Below are positions 40,392 to 49,457 of a DNA stretch of 64,000 nt, piece after piece. The DNA comes from Prorocentrum cordatum (lineage: Eukaryota > Sar > Dinophyceae > Prorocentrales > Prorocentraceae): assembly GCA_963575745.1 (NCBI GenBank), contig CAUYUJ010016295.1, forward strand, positions 62,001-126,000, written 5' to 3'. The stretch's first letter is position 1. The number at the start of each line of letters is the position of its first letter. The translations under genes were made by a program, and so were the position numbers. The notes under the pieces were generated by a model, which ran no database searches, had not been told where the DNA came from, and worked only from the letters and a program-made list of their open reading frames with translations.

Positions 40392-40545
40392 CCGCCGTGA
40401 TGTGCAGGCACCTGGTGCTCTCCGCCGACCAGGACGGCACGGTGCACTTCTCCAGCGCGGTCCGGGGCAGGCTGCGGCTGCTCGGGGCCGCGCCCGTGCT
40501 GCTGTCCCGCCAGGGCAGCTCCTACCTTCTGGACGGTGGCCGCCG
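40392..40545 (+). CDS. Candidate orphan exon
   Basis: After a long pyrimidine tract and a CGGCGAG acceptor-like site, the + frame reads AAVMCRHLVLSADQDGTVHF then SSAVRGRLRLLGAAPVLLSR QGSSYLLDGG, before a GGACG/GTGGCC donor-like step. The codon use (GC-rich third positions) resembles the spliced genes to the right. VLSADQDGTVHF is reminiscent of a WD-repeat blade, but a single short piece cannot be assigned. The neighbouring exons are not found. Confidence 0.35.
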
Positions 40546-40559
40546 CCGAGGGGGCCTTG

Positions 40560-40800
40560 AGACAAAAAGACGATCTCAGCGATGGCAACGACGACGACGA
40601 CAGCGACCAAGACGATCATATAACGACAAGAACAGTGATCACGACGATCACGTGCTCCCAACGACCGCAGCGACCACAGCGATCATGCCGACCGCGGCGC
40701 TGATCACGGCGATCGTAACGACAACGATCAGAGCGATCACGTGATGCACAAAACGATCACAACGGTCGCGACGACCAGAACGGTGAGAACGACAGCGATA
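40560..40800. repeat. Degenerate ACGATC/ACGACC hexamer repeat
   Basis: The words ACGATCA, GCGACCA and ACGACGA recur about every 9-12 bases. Confidence 0.75.
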
Positions 40801-41154
40801 CCTATGCGACCACCCTTCGAGTGATGAGGAGGTTGGGGGGTGGGGGAAGAGCCAACCGCTGGCAGCCGCGATGGGTGAGATGATGGCGATGCTGGCTTCG
40901 CGCCCTCGAGTTGGCGACGCCGCGTGTAGCCAATAGACGTTCATCAAACAGTCAGGGATGTGAAACTTGCACGCTCTGCTCTATCGACGGAAGATGTAAA
41001 TTCATAAAAAAAGCATTTCAACATCTGCGTTAAACAAGAAACGATTATATCAAGTGTGGAATTGCCGATCCAAGACCAATCTTGCTGACTAAGACGCTGT
41101 TGTCTAGATCTCCAATCTGGGTTTCGAAACTGCCATAACGATGTTGCGCCGCGA

Positions 41155-41300
41155 TGTGATGCCACCATCGACTCCGTTATCGATCTCACTCGATCGATCT
41201 CACTGTCGACTTCACTATCGATCCAACTATATCTCACTACCGATCTCGCCACAGCTCGGTCGTGACCGATCTCACCATCGATCTCACTGTAGATCGGGAC
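41155..41300. repeat. CGATCTCACTAT minisatellite
   Basis: About ten degenerate 12-base units (CGATCTCACT, CGACTTCACT, CGATCCAACT). Confidence 0.8.
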
Positions 41301-41470
41301 ACTATCACGACACCACGGCGGGACACCGCTGGACACCCCTGGACAGCGCGGGACACCACTGGGACACCGCCGGACACCACGGAACACCACTAGACACCAT
41401 TGGGACACCACGGCGGGACACCGCGGGACACCATCAGGACAACGCGGGACACCGCGGCGGGACATCCCAG
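41300..41470. repeat. GGACACC minisatellite
   Basis: GGACACCRC units of 9-13 bases, about fourteen copies. Confidence 0.85.
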
Positions 41471-41609
41471 CCAGCGCGCGCCCACGGGAGAGCTGGACTT
41501 TTGCATCCGACTCGCCCTAGCGACGGCGGGATTATTCCTCTCGCGCGCCCACGGCGAGACACCGCGGGGGCCCAAGATCGCCAGGAGGAGTCAGATGTTC
41601 GAGGATCCA

Positions 41610-41802
41610 GGTTCAGGAGGCAAAAAACACACAGACACAAGTCATCGTCGGCTCCAAGGAAAATGCGGGAAAATGCAGGAAGTGGGGGGAAGTCGAGAAT
41701 CAAGAAAACATGAAAAACATGGGGATCTTGGGATTTGTGTGTGTGCGTGTATTGAGCTGCGTGTCCCCAGGCCCCTTCACACAGGTGTCTGGGTGTGTGT
41801 TG
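41610..41802. mobile_element. Dispersed element F6, copy 2
   Basis: Matches 7359-7530 in order (GGTTCAGGAGG, AAAACACACAGACA, GGAAAATGCGGGAAAATGCA, GGGATTTGTGTG, AGGCCCCTTCA). Here the ends GCAAAAAACACACAGACAC and GTGTCTGGGTGTGTGTTGC pair as an inverted repeat. Confidence 0.65.
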
Positions 41803-42000
41803 CCCTCCTTGGGGCCCCACGGGGGCGCGCTTGTGGCCACACGGCCGGACGCGCCCCTGGCGTTCTGGCCAGAACGCGCCCCTGCAGAGGCCCAGGAGCA
41901 GCTGCTCTCGGAAGGGGGGGGAGGGGGGGGGGGCACGGCCAGGAGAGGAGGCCACGTGCGAAGCATAGCCCCACCACCCCACGATTTCTACGGGGGAGAT

Positions 42001-42042
42001 GGGGCTCACTTCGCTCGGGACCTCCCGAGCGAAGTGAACCCC
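42001..42042. other. Strong hairpin, 20-bp arms
   Basis: GGGGCTCACTTCGCTCGGGA and TCCCGAGCGAAGTGAACCCC pair at 19 of 20 positions around a 2-base loop. No terminator role can be argued in a eukaryote; probably a foldback remnant. Confidence 0.85.
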
Positions 42043-42067
42043 ACCGCCCCCCCTAGAGGCTCCTGTC

Positions 42068-42200
42068 CCTAGGGTGCCCTTGCGTCCTTCGTGGTTTCCA
42101 TTGGCCAGCCCTTCAGGGTGCTGGCAGTCCGCAAGAAGTGCCAACTTCGACGTCCAAGGCTGTTGCGCCCTTACCGCCCGTCCTTGCTATAGATCTCGGT
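42068..42200. mobile_element. Dispersed element F7, copy 1
   Basis: CTAGGGTGCCCTTGCGTCCTT, CCAACTTCGACGTCCAAGG, GCCCTTACCGCCCGTCCTT match 58235-58372 in order and spacing. No inverted ends noticed. Confidence 0.7.
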
Positions 42201-42356
42201 TATGAAAGGGATCCTTAGGTCTCTTCTTAATTGTTTTAACATCCCATTCCCAAGGGCTTTTCCCTGGACCCGGGACAGTCAAACGCGTCCCAGGATGAGA
42301 AGCGAGTCATGGGGGAAGCCTCGGGGCTCCAGGGCTCTCCTCTCTCTTATGCCCAG

Positions 42357-44336
42357 GTGGGGCCAGTGCTAGGGCGGAGGCGGATGCCACTGAGCAGGCC
42401 CTCGGCGGAACGCTGACGGAGCTCGTGGAGAAGTGCTTTGTGCCCTCGGCACAGCAAGCCAGGGTGGGACCCGGTTTCGTGCGCTCGGTGGGCAACGAGC
42501 CGTGCGAGCCAGCTGGCGACGTGAAGCAGATGTCCTTCCCAGAATTTGTGAGGCACCTCGAGGCTTACGACGTGGACACTGCAGAGTTTGGTCGAGGCGA
42601 TGCGAAGACGCTTCAGGAGTTTTACGACGAGGTCATGCTCGATCAAGAATCCTATCTCACCGTGACTGGCGACCGCCTGGAGAGGTTCGTCGAGATTGTC
42701 AGAATGCAGCTTCTGATGCGGGGCGATGATAACCGTTTGCGCGAGCTCAGGATCTCCGCACAGGCCAAGGCGGACGGCAGGGTCCGTAGGCGTAACCAGA
42801 AGCTCGCCATGGTCATGAAGGTATGCGACGGCCAGCACTGGAAGGACGCCGCGGTCAAGTGCCTCGAGCAGAAGTTCGGCCTCGGCAGGGCCGATCAGAG
42901 GAAGTGCCTGTCCTTCGAGTGGAGCGCGCACGAGGTCACGGAGGAGCGCCACGCCTCGCAGACCGTCCCGGATATCATGACCATCTACAGGGTCTTGCGG
43001 GGTGTGACCGTGGCCCCCCCCTGCCGACCGCAACCGCCCAGCCCTCGCGGCCCCCGAAGGCCCCCCGGGACCGCCGAAGGCCGCCGGGGATCGCGGGACA
43101 CCGCCGAGTGGACCGCCGAAAGCCGACGCGCGGCAGGGGGTCCATCTCCTCCATCTCCTCCTCCTCCTCCTCCATCTCCTCCTCCTCGTCCTCCTCCTCC
43201 TCCTCCTCCTCCTCCTCCTCCTCCCCATTCCCCTCCTCCTCCTCCTCCTCCTCCTCCTCCTCCTCCTCCTCCGTGGCTGTCGGTTTCGTTGTCGTCGTCG
43301 TCGTCGTCGTCGTCGTCGAACACGCGCAGGTTCATAGCGTCACCGTGACGGTGAAGGACAAGAAGATGCCGGAGCTTGCCACGCTGGGCCTGCCGCTCGG
43401 CCTCGACTTCACCACGCAGAAGGGCACCCGCTTCTGGTCCTGGGCCCCCGTGGCCAACAGCAGGGAGGACGTGCAGAACGAACAACACACGCCCACACCC
43501 ACAGGGGTGTCGTTGGGAGGAGGACTGGCTGTGGGTGTGGGTGCGGGTGCGGGTTGTCAGACCCTGGGGAACGCTTCCGTTCGAGCGGGGACCCCCATCC
43601 GACAACACGCACCCATAGCCCTCTCCGACCCCCCCCCATGGATATGGGTGTGTGTGTGTGTTGTTGGTTCGTCAAGGACATGCTGATCGATCTGCTGAAG
43701 GCCAACGGCATCGACAGCTCCGAGTTCCCCGCCGGAGCGTTCGCGGACCTCTACGACGAGGTCTACGAAGGGTGCCAGTCGACCCTGCAGGTCGTGGACC
43801 GCGAGCTCGTGCGCACGGTGAGGGTCGTCAAGCTCTGGCTGCATGCCGACATCCTCGCAGTCGACCACGTCCTGCTCCTGGGCTCCAAGGTCCAGAGGGG
43901 TAAGAGTGACACACACGACAGGGGGCGGCCCCTCACGATGAAGATGCCGATGGGCGGGGACTGGAAGCAGGCGGTGGAGGCGGTCTTGCACACGCGCCTC
44001 GGCATGACGAGGGACACCCAGCTGAGCTGCATCGCCGTGGACGAAGGCTCCCACAAGGAGAGCGAGCAGTGGTCGTACTCGTCCACGTTTCCGGGCCTCA
44101 GGACCTGCTACAAGATCGACGAGGTCACCGCCCGCGTGTTCATGAGCGAGGTCGACTCGTCCACCCTGCACCGCATCGGCCTGCCAGACGGGCAGAACTT
44201 TGCCTTCTCCAGGTGGGAGCCCGCGAAGGGCCCGGGCAAGGACGACCTCGTCATCACGCACTGGCAGTGGCAGAGCGCCAAGGACTTGGTGACCAGCCCG
44301 TCCCGATGGGCCGATTTCCCACCAACACGACCATAG
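42357..44336 (+). CDS. Two-module conserved gene, partial, three exons seen
   Basis: Proposed exons: 42357-42991 (after TCTCTCTTATGCCCAG, phase 1 entry), 43330-43470 and 43677 to the stop at 44336; upstream exons are missing. The protein, at least 477 residues, is two copies of one module. Module 1 runs FVRHLEAYDVDTAEF, LQEFYDEVMLDQESYL, DRLERFVEIVRMQLLM, then GQHWKDAAVKCLEQKFGL, TVPDIMTIYR/VHSVTVTVKD, LGLPLGLDFTTQKGTRFWSW. Module 2 runs MLIDLLKANGIDSSEF, FADLYDEVYEGCQSTL, DRELVRTVRVVKLWL, GGDWKQAVEAVLHTRLGM, TFPGLRTCYKIDEVTARVFM, IGLPDGQNFAFSRWEP. I recognise the type from dinoflagellate proteins but not its function. Codon use is strongly GC-ending and frames are intact. The C-terminus depends on how the insertion after 44303 is treated. 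Confidence 0.7.
42992..43329 (+). other. Intron 1 of the two-module gene, with (CTC)n
   Basis: GT at 42992 and AG at 43328-43329 join TIYR to VHSV in phase 0, exactly where module 2 reads CYKIDEV, so the join is supported by the internal homology. The intron holds a (CTC)n array (43140-43272) and a (GTC)n run. Confidence 0.75.
43471..43676 (+). other. Intron 2, introner-like with inverted-repeat ends
   Basis: GT...AG boundaries at 43471 and 43675-43676 keep the frame (SRED-DMLID). The ends are inverted repeats: GAACAACACACGCCCACACCC at the left pairs with TGGGTGTGTGTGTGTGTTGTTGGTTC at the right, one or two mismatches aside. GTGCAG just outside the left repeat and GTCAAG just outside the right are a possible 6-base target duplication, used as donor and acceptor. 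This is the structure of a transposon-derived intron. Confidence 0.6.
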
Positions 44337-44546
44337 GTAGGAGGAGGAGGAGGAGGAGGAGGAGGAGGAGGAGGAGGAGGCGGAGGCGGAGGAGGCGGAG
44401 GAGGCGGAGGAGGAGGAGGAGGAGGAGGCGGAGGAGGAGGACGAGGAGGCGGAGGAGGCGGAGGAGGAGGAGGAGGACCTCCCAAGCCTCTCTTCTCCCC
44501 CGTCCTGCCTCTGGCAGTGGTGGTGGAACATTGGCCCATCACGTCC
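44299..44546 (+). mobile_element. Introner-like TIR element A
   Basis: GATGGGCCGATTTCCCACCA at 44305 pairs with the right end at 44540, whose reverse complement is GATGGGCCAATGTTCCACCA. The interior is a (GGA)n array (44341-44480) and a pyrimidine stretch. CGTCC directly outside both ends (44299-44303, 44542-44546) fits a 5-base target duplication. Removing the element and one CGTCC joins VTSPS to EPAPGSTAPAAKTYAEARMQ in frame, removing the stop at 44334. Confidence 0.6.
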
Positions 44547-44935
44547 GAGCCGGCGCCTGGCAGCACGGCGCCCGCTGCCAAGACCTACGCCGAGGCGCGG
44601 ATGCAGAGGACCAGGGCGCAACAGACGGCACGGAAGCACGCGGTCCGGGAGCGTTCCATTCGGCGCGGCGCGCCAAGCACGTCCCAGTCTGCAGGCGTCG
44701 GCGTGCCGAGCGTTCCTCTTGGCTCCCCGTGGCGCGAGGCGGAGGGACATGCCACCCGCGCGGGAGGCACCGCGTGCTGCGGGCGCCAAGCGCCGCGGCA
44801 CCTGAAAAGCAGAGGCTCCGGGCCAGAACCCGTCGGAGGTCCGAGGCGACGGTGTTTGGGGTCGGCGCGAGAGCCCGCTGGAGGCGTCTTGGGGCACCAT
44901 CTCTGGCGCGCTGCGCGCGCCAGGAGAGGGGGGTG
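44547..44935 (+). CDS. Possible continuation of the two-module gene
   Basis: In the frame obtained by excising element A: EPAPGSTAPAAKTYAEARMQ RTRAQQTARKHAVRERS, a basic low-complexity protein-like piece, then increasingly Gly/Arg-rich and unconvincing. The 44.5-44.7 kb part may be a C-terminal tail; the later part is doubtful. Element B follows. Confidence 0.3.
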
Positions 44936-45085
44936 GATGGGCTCGTCTTCCACCACCGCCATCACCGTAAGTGTGAGGGGGGGAAGGGGGTGGCGGACGA
45001 GCAAGAGGAGGACGAGGAGGAGGAGGAGGAGAAGGACCCCCTCCCCCTCCAACGTATGGTGGTGGTGGTGGAATACTGGCCCATC
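44936..45085. mobile_element. Introner-like TIR element B
   Basis: GATGGGCTCGTCTTCCACCA at the left pairs with the reverse complement of the right end, GATGGGCCAGTATTCCACCA. The 150-bp interior again holds a GAG-rich microsatellite. Same family as element A 395 bp upstream. Confidence 0.6.
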
Positions 45086-45156
45086 AGGGGGCGGGTGTGG
45101 GGTGTCGAGAGCCGGCCCGAGGAATTCGCGCAGACCTCCGAAAGGTTGTGCTTGTG

Positions 45157-45326
45157 TCAAGTCAGGCATGCCCCCTCTACAGGAGGAATATGCCGAAATA
45201 GTCCAGCAAGATAGTCTGGGGACGATTTCGCCTGCGCATATCCTGACCATTTTGGGGCACGGTTTGATTTTGAACAGAAAAGTTCGTCAAACAAAATCCG
45301 CCGGCAGGGGGACATGCCCTTCTTAA
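45157..45326. mobile_element. MITE family F3, copy
   Basis: Ends TCAAGTCAGGCATGCCCCCT and, reverse-complemented, TTAAGAAGGGCATGTCCCCC. The interior has GATAGTCTGGGGACGAT and ACCATTTTGG, shared with other F3 copies. Confidence 0.65.
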
Positions 45327-45713
45327 CGCTTGGGCCGTGATGTTTTGCTATCGGCGCCGCACAGGCATACTCACACGATCGGCGCGTGGGCCGCGCGAGC
45401 AGGGGGCGACGCTTCTGCCCGGAAGCCTCGGAGAGCGAGCTCCGGGGAGGGCGCCTTTCTGGCCGCACGTAACCGCTCGGGGAACGAGGCGCTGCAAGAT
45501 TCTATACGGCCCCGCGTACGATCAGAAGCCTCCCACCGCAGAGCCGGCCCAGCGTTTCTGAACCAGCTTGCCGGGGAAAGCTGGCTCGGCTTCTTCAGGG
45601 GATCGGGAGGCCTTGGATCCTAGAAATGAGTAGGGCACGCTCCTGGCTCCTACAGCTGGCCCAGCGTTCCCAATTGATAATTTTCTCAATTATATGTTTG
45701 ACTGTACTATATG
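45327..45713. other. Spacer, nothing recognised
   Basis: Short Arg/Ala-rich frames (97 codons at 45330) without supporting signals. Confidence 0.35.
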
Positions 45714-45873
45714 TTCGGGTCGAACGTGCGTCCCCAGCAGAGGCACGCAGTTTGCGCAAGAAGCAACGCCATACACAAAGCACATACTACAAACATTTAC
45801 TTACAATATCGTCCCCAACACGTTTGTGGCCATTTTGGAATTTTCCTCCTGTAGAGGGGCAGGCCCGATTTAA
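45714..45873. mobile_element. MITE family F3, copy left of an F2 element
   Basis: The right end CCTGTAGAGGGGCAGGCCCG is clear; the left end GGTCGAACGTGCGTCCCC is a weaker match. Length 160, as the copy at 59168. Confidence 0.5.
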
Positions 45874-45893
45874 CGCCAGAAACACAAACTTTT

Positions 45894-46026
45894 GGCGCTC
45901 CGTGCGGATGTCTTGGATCTGCGCGGGCCATCGCCCCCTGGCGGCGCCTCCAGTGCCGCCCCTGGCGCGTGGAGCGCGCCAAGGTGGGGGTCCCATCGCA
46001 GATCCAAGACATCCGCACGGAGCGCC
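45894..46026. mobile_element. MITE family F2 with perfect 30-bp inverted ends
   Basis: GGCGCTCCGTGCGGATGTCT...CTGCG (45894-45923) is exactly complementary to 45997-46026. The centre CCCCTGGCGGCGCC...GGCGCG is shared with F2 copies at 49763, 57702 and 58791. It is the best preserved copy. The inverted repeat extends outward through AACGCCAGAAACACAA on both sides into F3 sequence. Confidence 0.85.
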
Positions 46027-46047
46027 AAACAATTGTGTTTCTGGCGT

Positions 46048-46170
46048 TAAGTCGGGCCTGTTCCTCTACTGGAGGAGTATTGAAAAATGGTTTGAAACAT
46101 AGTCTGAGGACTAGTTCCCAATCCTCCTGCGTTGGGTACTCGTTTTGAATAGAGCACTCTGGTCGCGTCT
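46048..46170. mobile_element. MITE family F3, partial copy right of the F2 element
   Basis: TTAAGTCGGGCCTGTTCCTC followed by ATAGTCTGAGGAC. The right end is lost in a CTC-rich tract (46170-46350). Confidence 0.5.
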
Positions 46171-46360
46171 TCCCTCCTCCTCCTCCTCCTCCTCCTCCTC
46201 CTCCTTCCCGTCCCTCTCTTCTCCTCCCTTCTCCTCCTCCTCCTCTTTTCTCTTGCATCCCTTCTCCTCTCTTCGCTCCTCCTCTTCTCTCTTGCTTCCC
46301 TTCACCTCTCAACTTCGGTCCTCCTCTTCTCTCTTGCCTTTTACGTCCCTTGCCCCTCGC
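46170..46360. repeat. (CTC)n/CTTCTC pyrimidine tract
   Basis: Pyrimidine-rich microsatellite that leads into the 101-bp satellite. Confidence 0.85.
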
Positions 46361-48905
46361 CATCCCTGGGGTGCTGCGATGTGTGACACTGGCGCCACTT
46401 TCGAGGGCTGCTGGGGGGTTCAGCGGAGTGACGTCCTACGGGGACTCAGATTAGACCTCGCCATCCCTGGGGGGCTGCGATCTGTGAAACTGTCGCCACT
46501 TTCGAGGTCTGCTGGGGGGCCCAGCGGAGTGACGTCTTACGGGGACTCAGATTAGACCTCGCCATCCCTGGGGGGCTGCGATCTGTGAAACTGTCGCCAC
46601 TTTCGAGGGCTGCTGGGGGGCCCAGCACAGTGACGTCCTACGGGGACTCAGATTATACCTCGCCATTCCTGGGGGGCTGCGATCTGTGAAACTGTCGCCA
46701 CTTTCGAGGTCTGCTGGGGGGCCCAGCACAGTGACGTCCTACGGGGACTCAGATTAGACCTCGCCATCCCTGGGGGGCTGCGATCTGTGAAACTGTCGCC
46801 ACTTTCGAGGTCTGCTGGGGGGCCAGCGGAGTGACGTCTTACGGGGACTCATGTTAGACCTCGCCGTCCTTGGGGGTCTGCGATCTGTGAAACTGTCGCC
46901 ACTTTCGAGGGCTGCTGGGGGGGCCAGCACAGTGACGTCTTACGGTGAGTCAGATTGGACCTCGCCATCGCTGGGGGGCTGCGATCCGTGAAACTGTCGC
47001 CACTTTCGAGGGCTGCTGGGGGGTTCAGCGGAGTGACGTCCTACGGGGACTCAGATTAGACCTCGCCATTCCTGGGGGGCTGCGATCTGTGAAACTGTCG
47101 CCACTTTCGAGGTCTGCTGGGGGGCCCAGCGGAGTGACGTCTTACGGGGACTCAGATTAGACCTCGCCATCCTTGGGGGGCTGCGATCTGTGAAATTGTC
47201 GCCACTTTCGAGGGCTGCTGGGGGGCCCCGCACAGTGACGTCCTACGAGGACTCAGATTATACCTCGCCATTCCTGGGGGGCTGCGATCTGTGAAACTGT
47301 CGCCACTTTCGAGGTCTGCTGGGGGGCCAGCACAGTGACGTCCTACGGGGACTCAGATTAGACCTCGCCATCCCTGGGGGGCTGCGATCTGTGAAACTGT
47401 CGCCACTTTCGAGGGCTGCTGGGGGGCCCAGCACAGTGGTCTTACGGTGATCAAATTAGACCTCGCCATCCCTGGGGGGCTGCGATCTGCGAAACTGTCG
47501 CCACTTTCGGGGCCTGCTGGGGGGCCCAGCACAGTCTGCACCCGCGGCGACTCAAATGGGACCTCGCCATCCCTGGGGGGCTGCGATCTGCGAAACTGTC
47601 GCCACTTTCGAGGCCTGCTGGGGGGCCCAGCACAGTCTGCACCCGCGGCGGACTCAAATGGGACCTCGCCATCCCTGGGGGGCTGCGATCTGCGAAACTG
47701 TCGCCACTTTCGAGGCCTGCTGGGGGGCCCAGCACAGTGGGTACCCACGGCGGACTCAAATGGGACCTCGCCATCCCTGGGGGGCTGCGATCTGTGAAAC
47801 TGTCGCCACTTTCGAGGCCTGCTGGGGGGCCCAGCACAGTGGGTACCCACGGCGGACTCAAATAGGACCTCGCCATCCCTGGGGGGCTGCGATCTGTGAA
47901 ACTGTCGCCACTTTCGAGGCCTGCTGGGGGGCCCAGCACAGTGGGTACCCACGGCGGATCAAATTAGACCTCGCCATCCCTGGGGGGCTGCGATCTGCGA
48001 AACTGTCGCCACTTTCGAGGCCTGCTGGGGGGCCCAGCACAGTGGGCACCCGCGGCGGATTCAAATGAGACCTCGCCATCCCTGGGGGGCTGCGATCTGC
48101 GAAACTGTCGCCACTTTCGAGGGCTGCTGGGGGGCCCAGCACAGTGGGTACCCACGGCGGACTCAAATGGGACCTCGCCATCCCAGCACAGTCTGCACCC
48201 CTGGCGGACTCAAATGGGACCTCGCCATCGCTGGGGGGCTGCGATCCTGTCGCCACTTTCGAGGCCTGCTGGGGGGCTTCGCCTCGCCATCCCTTGCGAT
48301 CTGAAACTGTCGCCACTTTCGAGGCCTGCTGGGGGGCCCAGCACAGTGACCCACGGCGGATTCAAATTAGACCTCGCCATCCCTGGGGGGCTGCGATCTG
48401 TGAAACTGTCGCCACTTTCGAGGCCTGCTGGGGGGCCCAGCACAGTTCACATCCTGTCGCCACTTTCGAGGCCTGCTGGGGGGCCCAGCACAGTGGGTTC
48501 TTCAAATGGGACCTCGCCATCCCTGGGGGGCTGCGATCTGTGAAACTGTCGCCACTTTCGAGGGCTGCTGGGGGGCCCAGCACAGTGGGCACCCACGGCG
48601 GATTCAAATGGGACCTCGCCATCCCTGGGGGGCTGCGATCTGTGAAGCTGTCGCCACTTTCGAGGCCTGCTGGGGGGCCCAGCACAGTGGGTACCCACGG
48701 CGGATTCAAGTTCGACCTCGCCATCCCTGGGGGGCTGCGATCTGTGAAACTGTCGCCACTTTGGCGGCCTGCTGGGGGGCCCAGCACAGTGATGCCACAC
48801 GCAGATTCAAATTAGACCTCGCCATCCCTGGGGGGGTGCGATCTGTGAAACTGTCGCCACTTTCGAGGCCTGCTGGCGGGGCCCAGCACAGTGACGCCTC
48901 CCAAG
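46360..48905. repeat. 101-bp satellite, about 25 copies in two subfamilies
   Basis: Each unit carries CCTCGCCATCCCTGGGGGGC, CTGTGAAACTGTCGCCACTT and GGCTGCTGGGGGGCCCAGCA. Up to about 47.45 kb the variable part reads GTGACGTCCTACGGGGACTC (type 1). From there to about 48.76 kb it reads GTGGGTACCCACGGCGGACT or the CTGCACCCGCGGCGGACT variant (type 2). Truncated units occur at 48175-48200, 48245-48310 and 48450. Frames across the array are not genes. Confidence 0.95.
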
Positions 48906-49141
48906 TAGCTTACACATCAAGTTGATTGTCCATACAAGTTTCGGCTAACTCCTCGTTTCCATTGATACAAATGGGTTGGGTACGTCACAGGGTAATTTTT
49001 AATTGTTTGTTTTATGTTGTATGGTTTAAAATCTTGTTGGACGATTTTTAATTTGTCCTCGAAAATCGGCCTGTAGGGACAGGCCCGACCTAAATTTCGG
49101 TATTTGGCGTTCTTTCTTCTTCGAACGTTCTTCTCCTGGAG
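48906..49141 (+). other. AT-rich flank and possible F3 element before an exon
   Basis: CCTGTAGGGACAGGCCCGACC at 49070-49090 is an F3 right end; a left end near 48918 (ATCAAGTTGATTGTCC) is doubtful. The last 40 bases are pyrimidine-rich and end CTCCTGGAG, a plausible acceptor for the next exon. This would be the 3' part of an intron. Confidence 0.45.
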
Positions 49142-49354
49142 GAGGCGCCACCTGGTCCCAGACGTCGAGGTCGCCGCGCAGACGACGCAGAAACAGGGCG
49201 CCGGCTGCGGGCCGCTGTCCCCGCGCGGCCGCGCGGGCGGCGGCACGCTGCTCGAGAGCCTCATGAGGTCATTTCCTTTCGACCGATCCCCGTCGTCGCC
49301 GCCGCCGCCGTCGTCGCCGTCCCCTTCGCCGCCGTCGCCGCCGCCGCCGTCGTC

Positions 49355-49389
<35 letters not shown>

Positions 49390-49412
49390 TGTCATGTCCT
49401 TTCAACCGATCC

Positions 49413-49457
<45 letters not shown>

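Noticed and set aside
42992-43329. Coding through the CTC array (ORF 42425-43348)
   Set aside because: Reading through gives poly-Pro/Ser; the GT-AG splice is supported by alignment of the two modules.
43557-44900. 447-codon minus-strand frame
   Set aside because: Antisense to the two-module gene; contains Ser runs from the GGA array and no protein-like segments.
45825-45845. Spliced-leader relic suggested by GGCCATTTTGGAATT
   Set aside because: Matches only CCATTTTGG; the following CTCAAG is missing, and the same words belong to the F3 element.
47353-48316. Repeated protein frames (GPPSRPRKWRQF type) in the 101-bp satellite
   Set aside because: Frames shift between units and occur equally on both strands.
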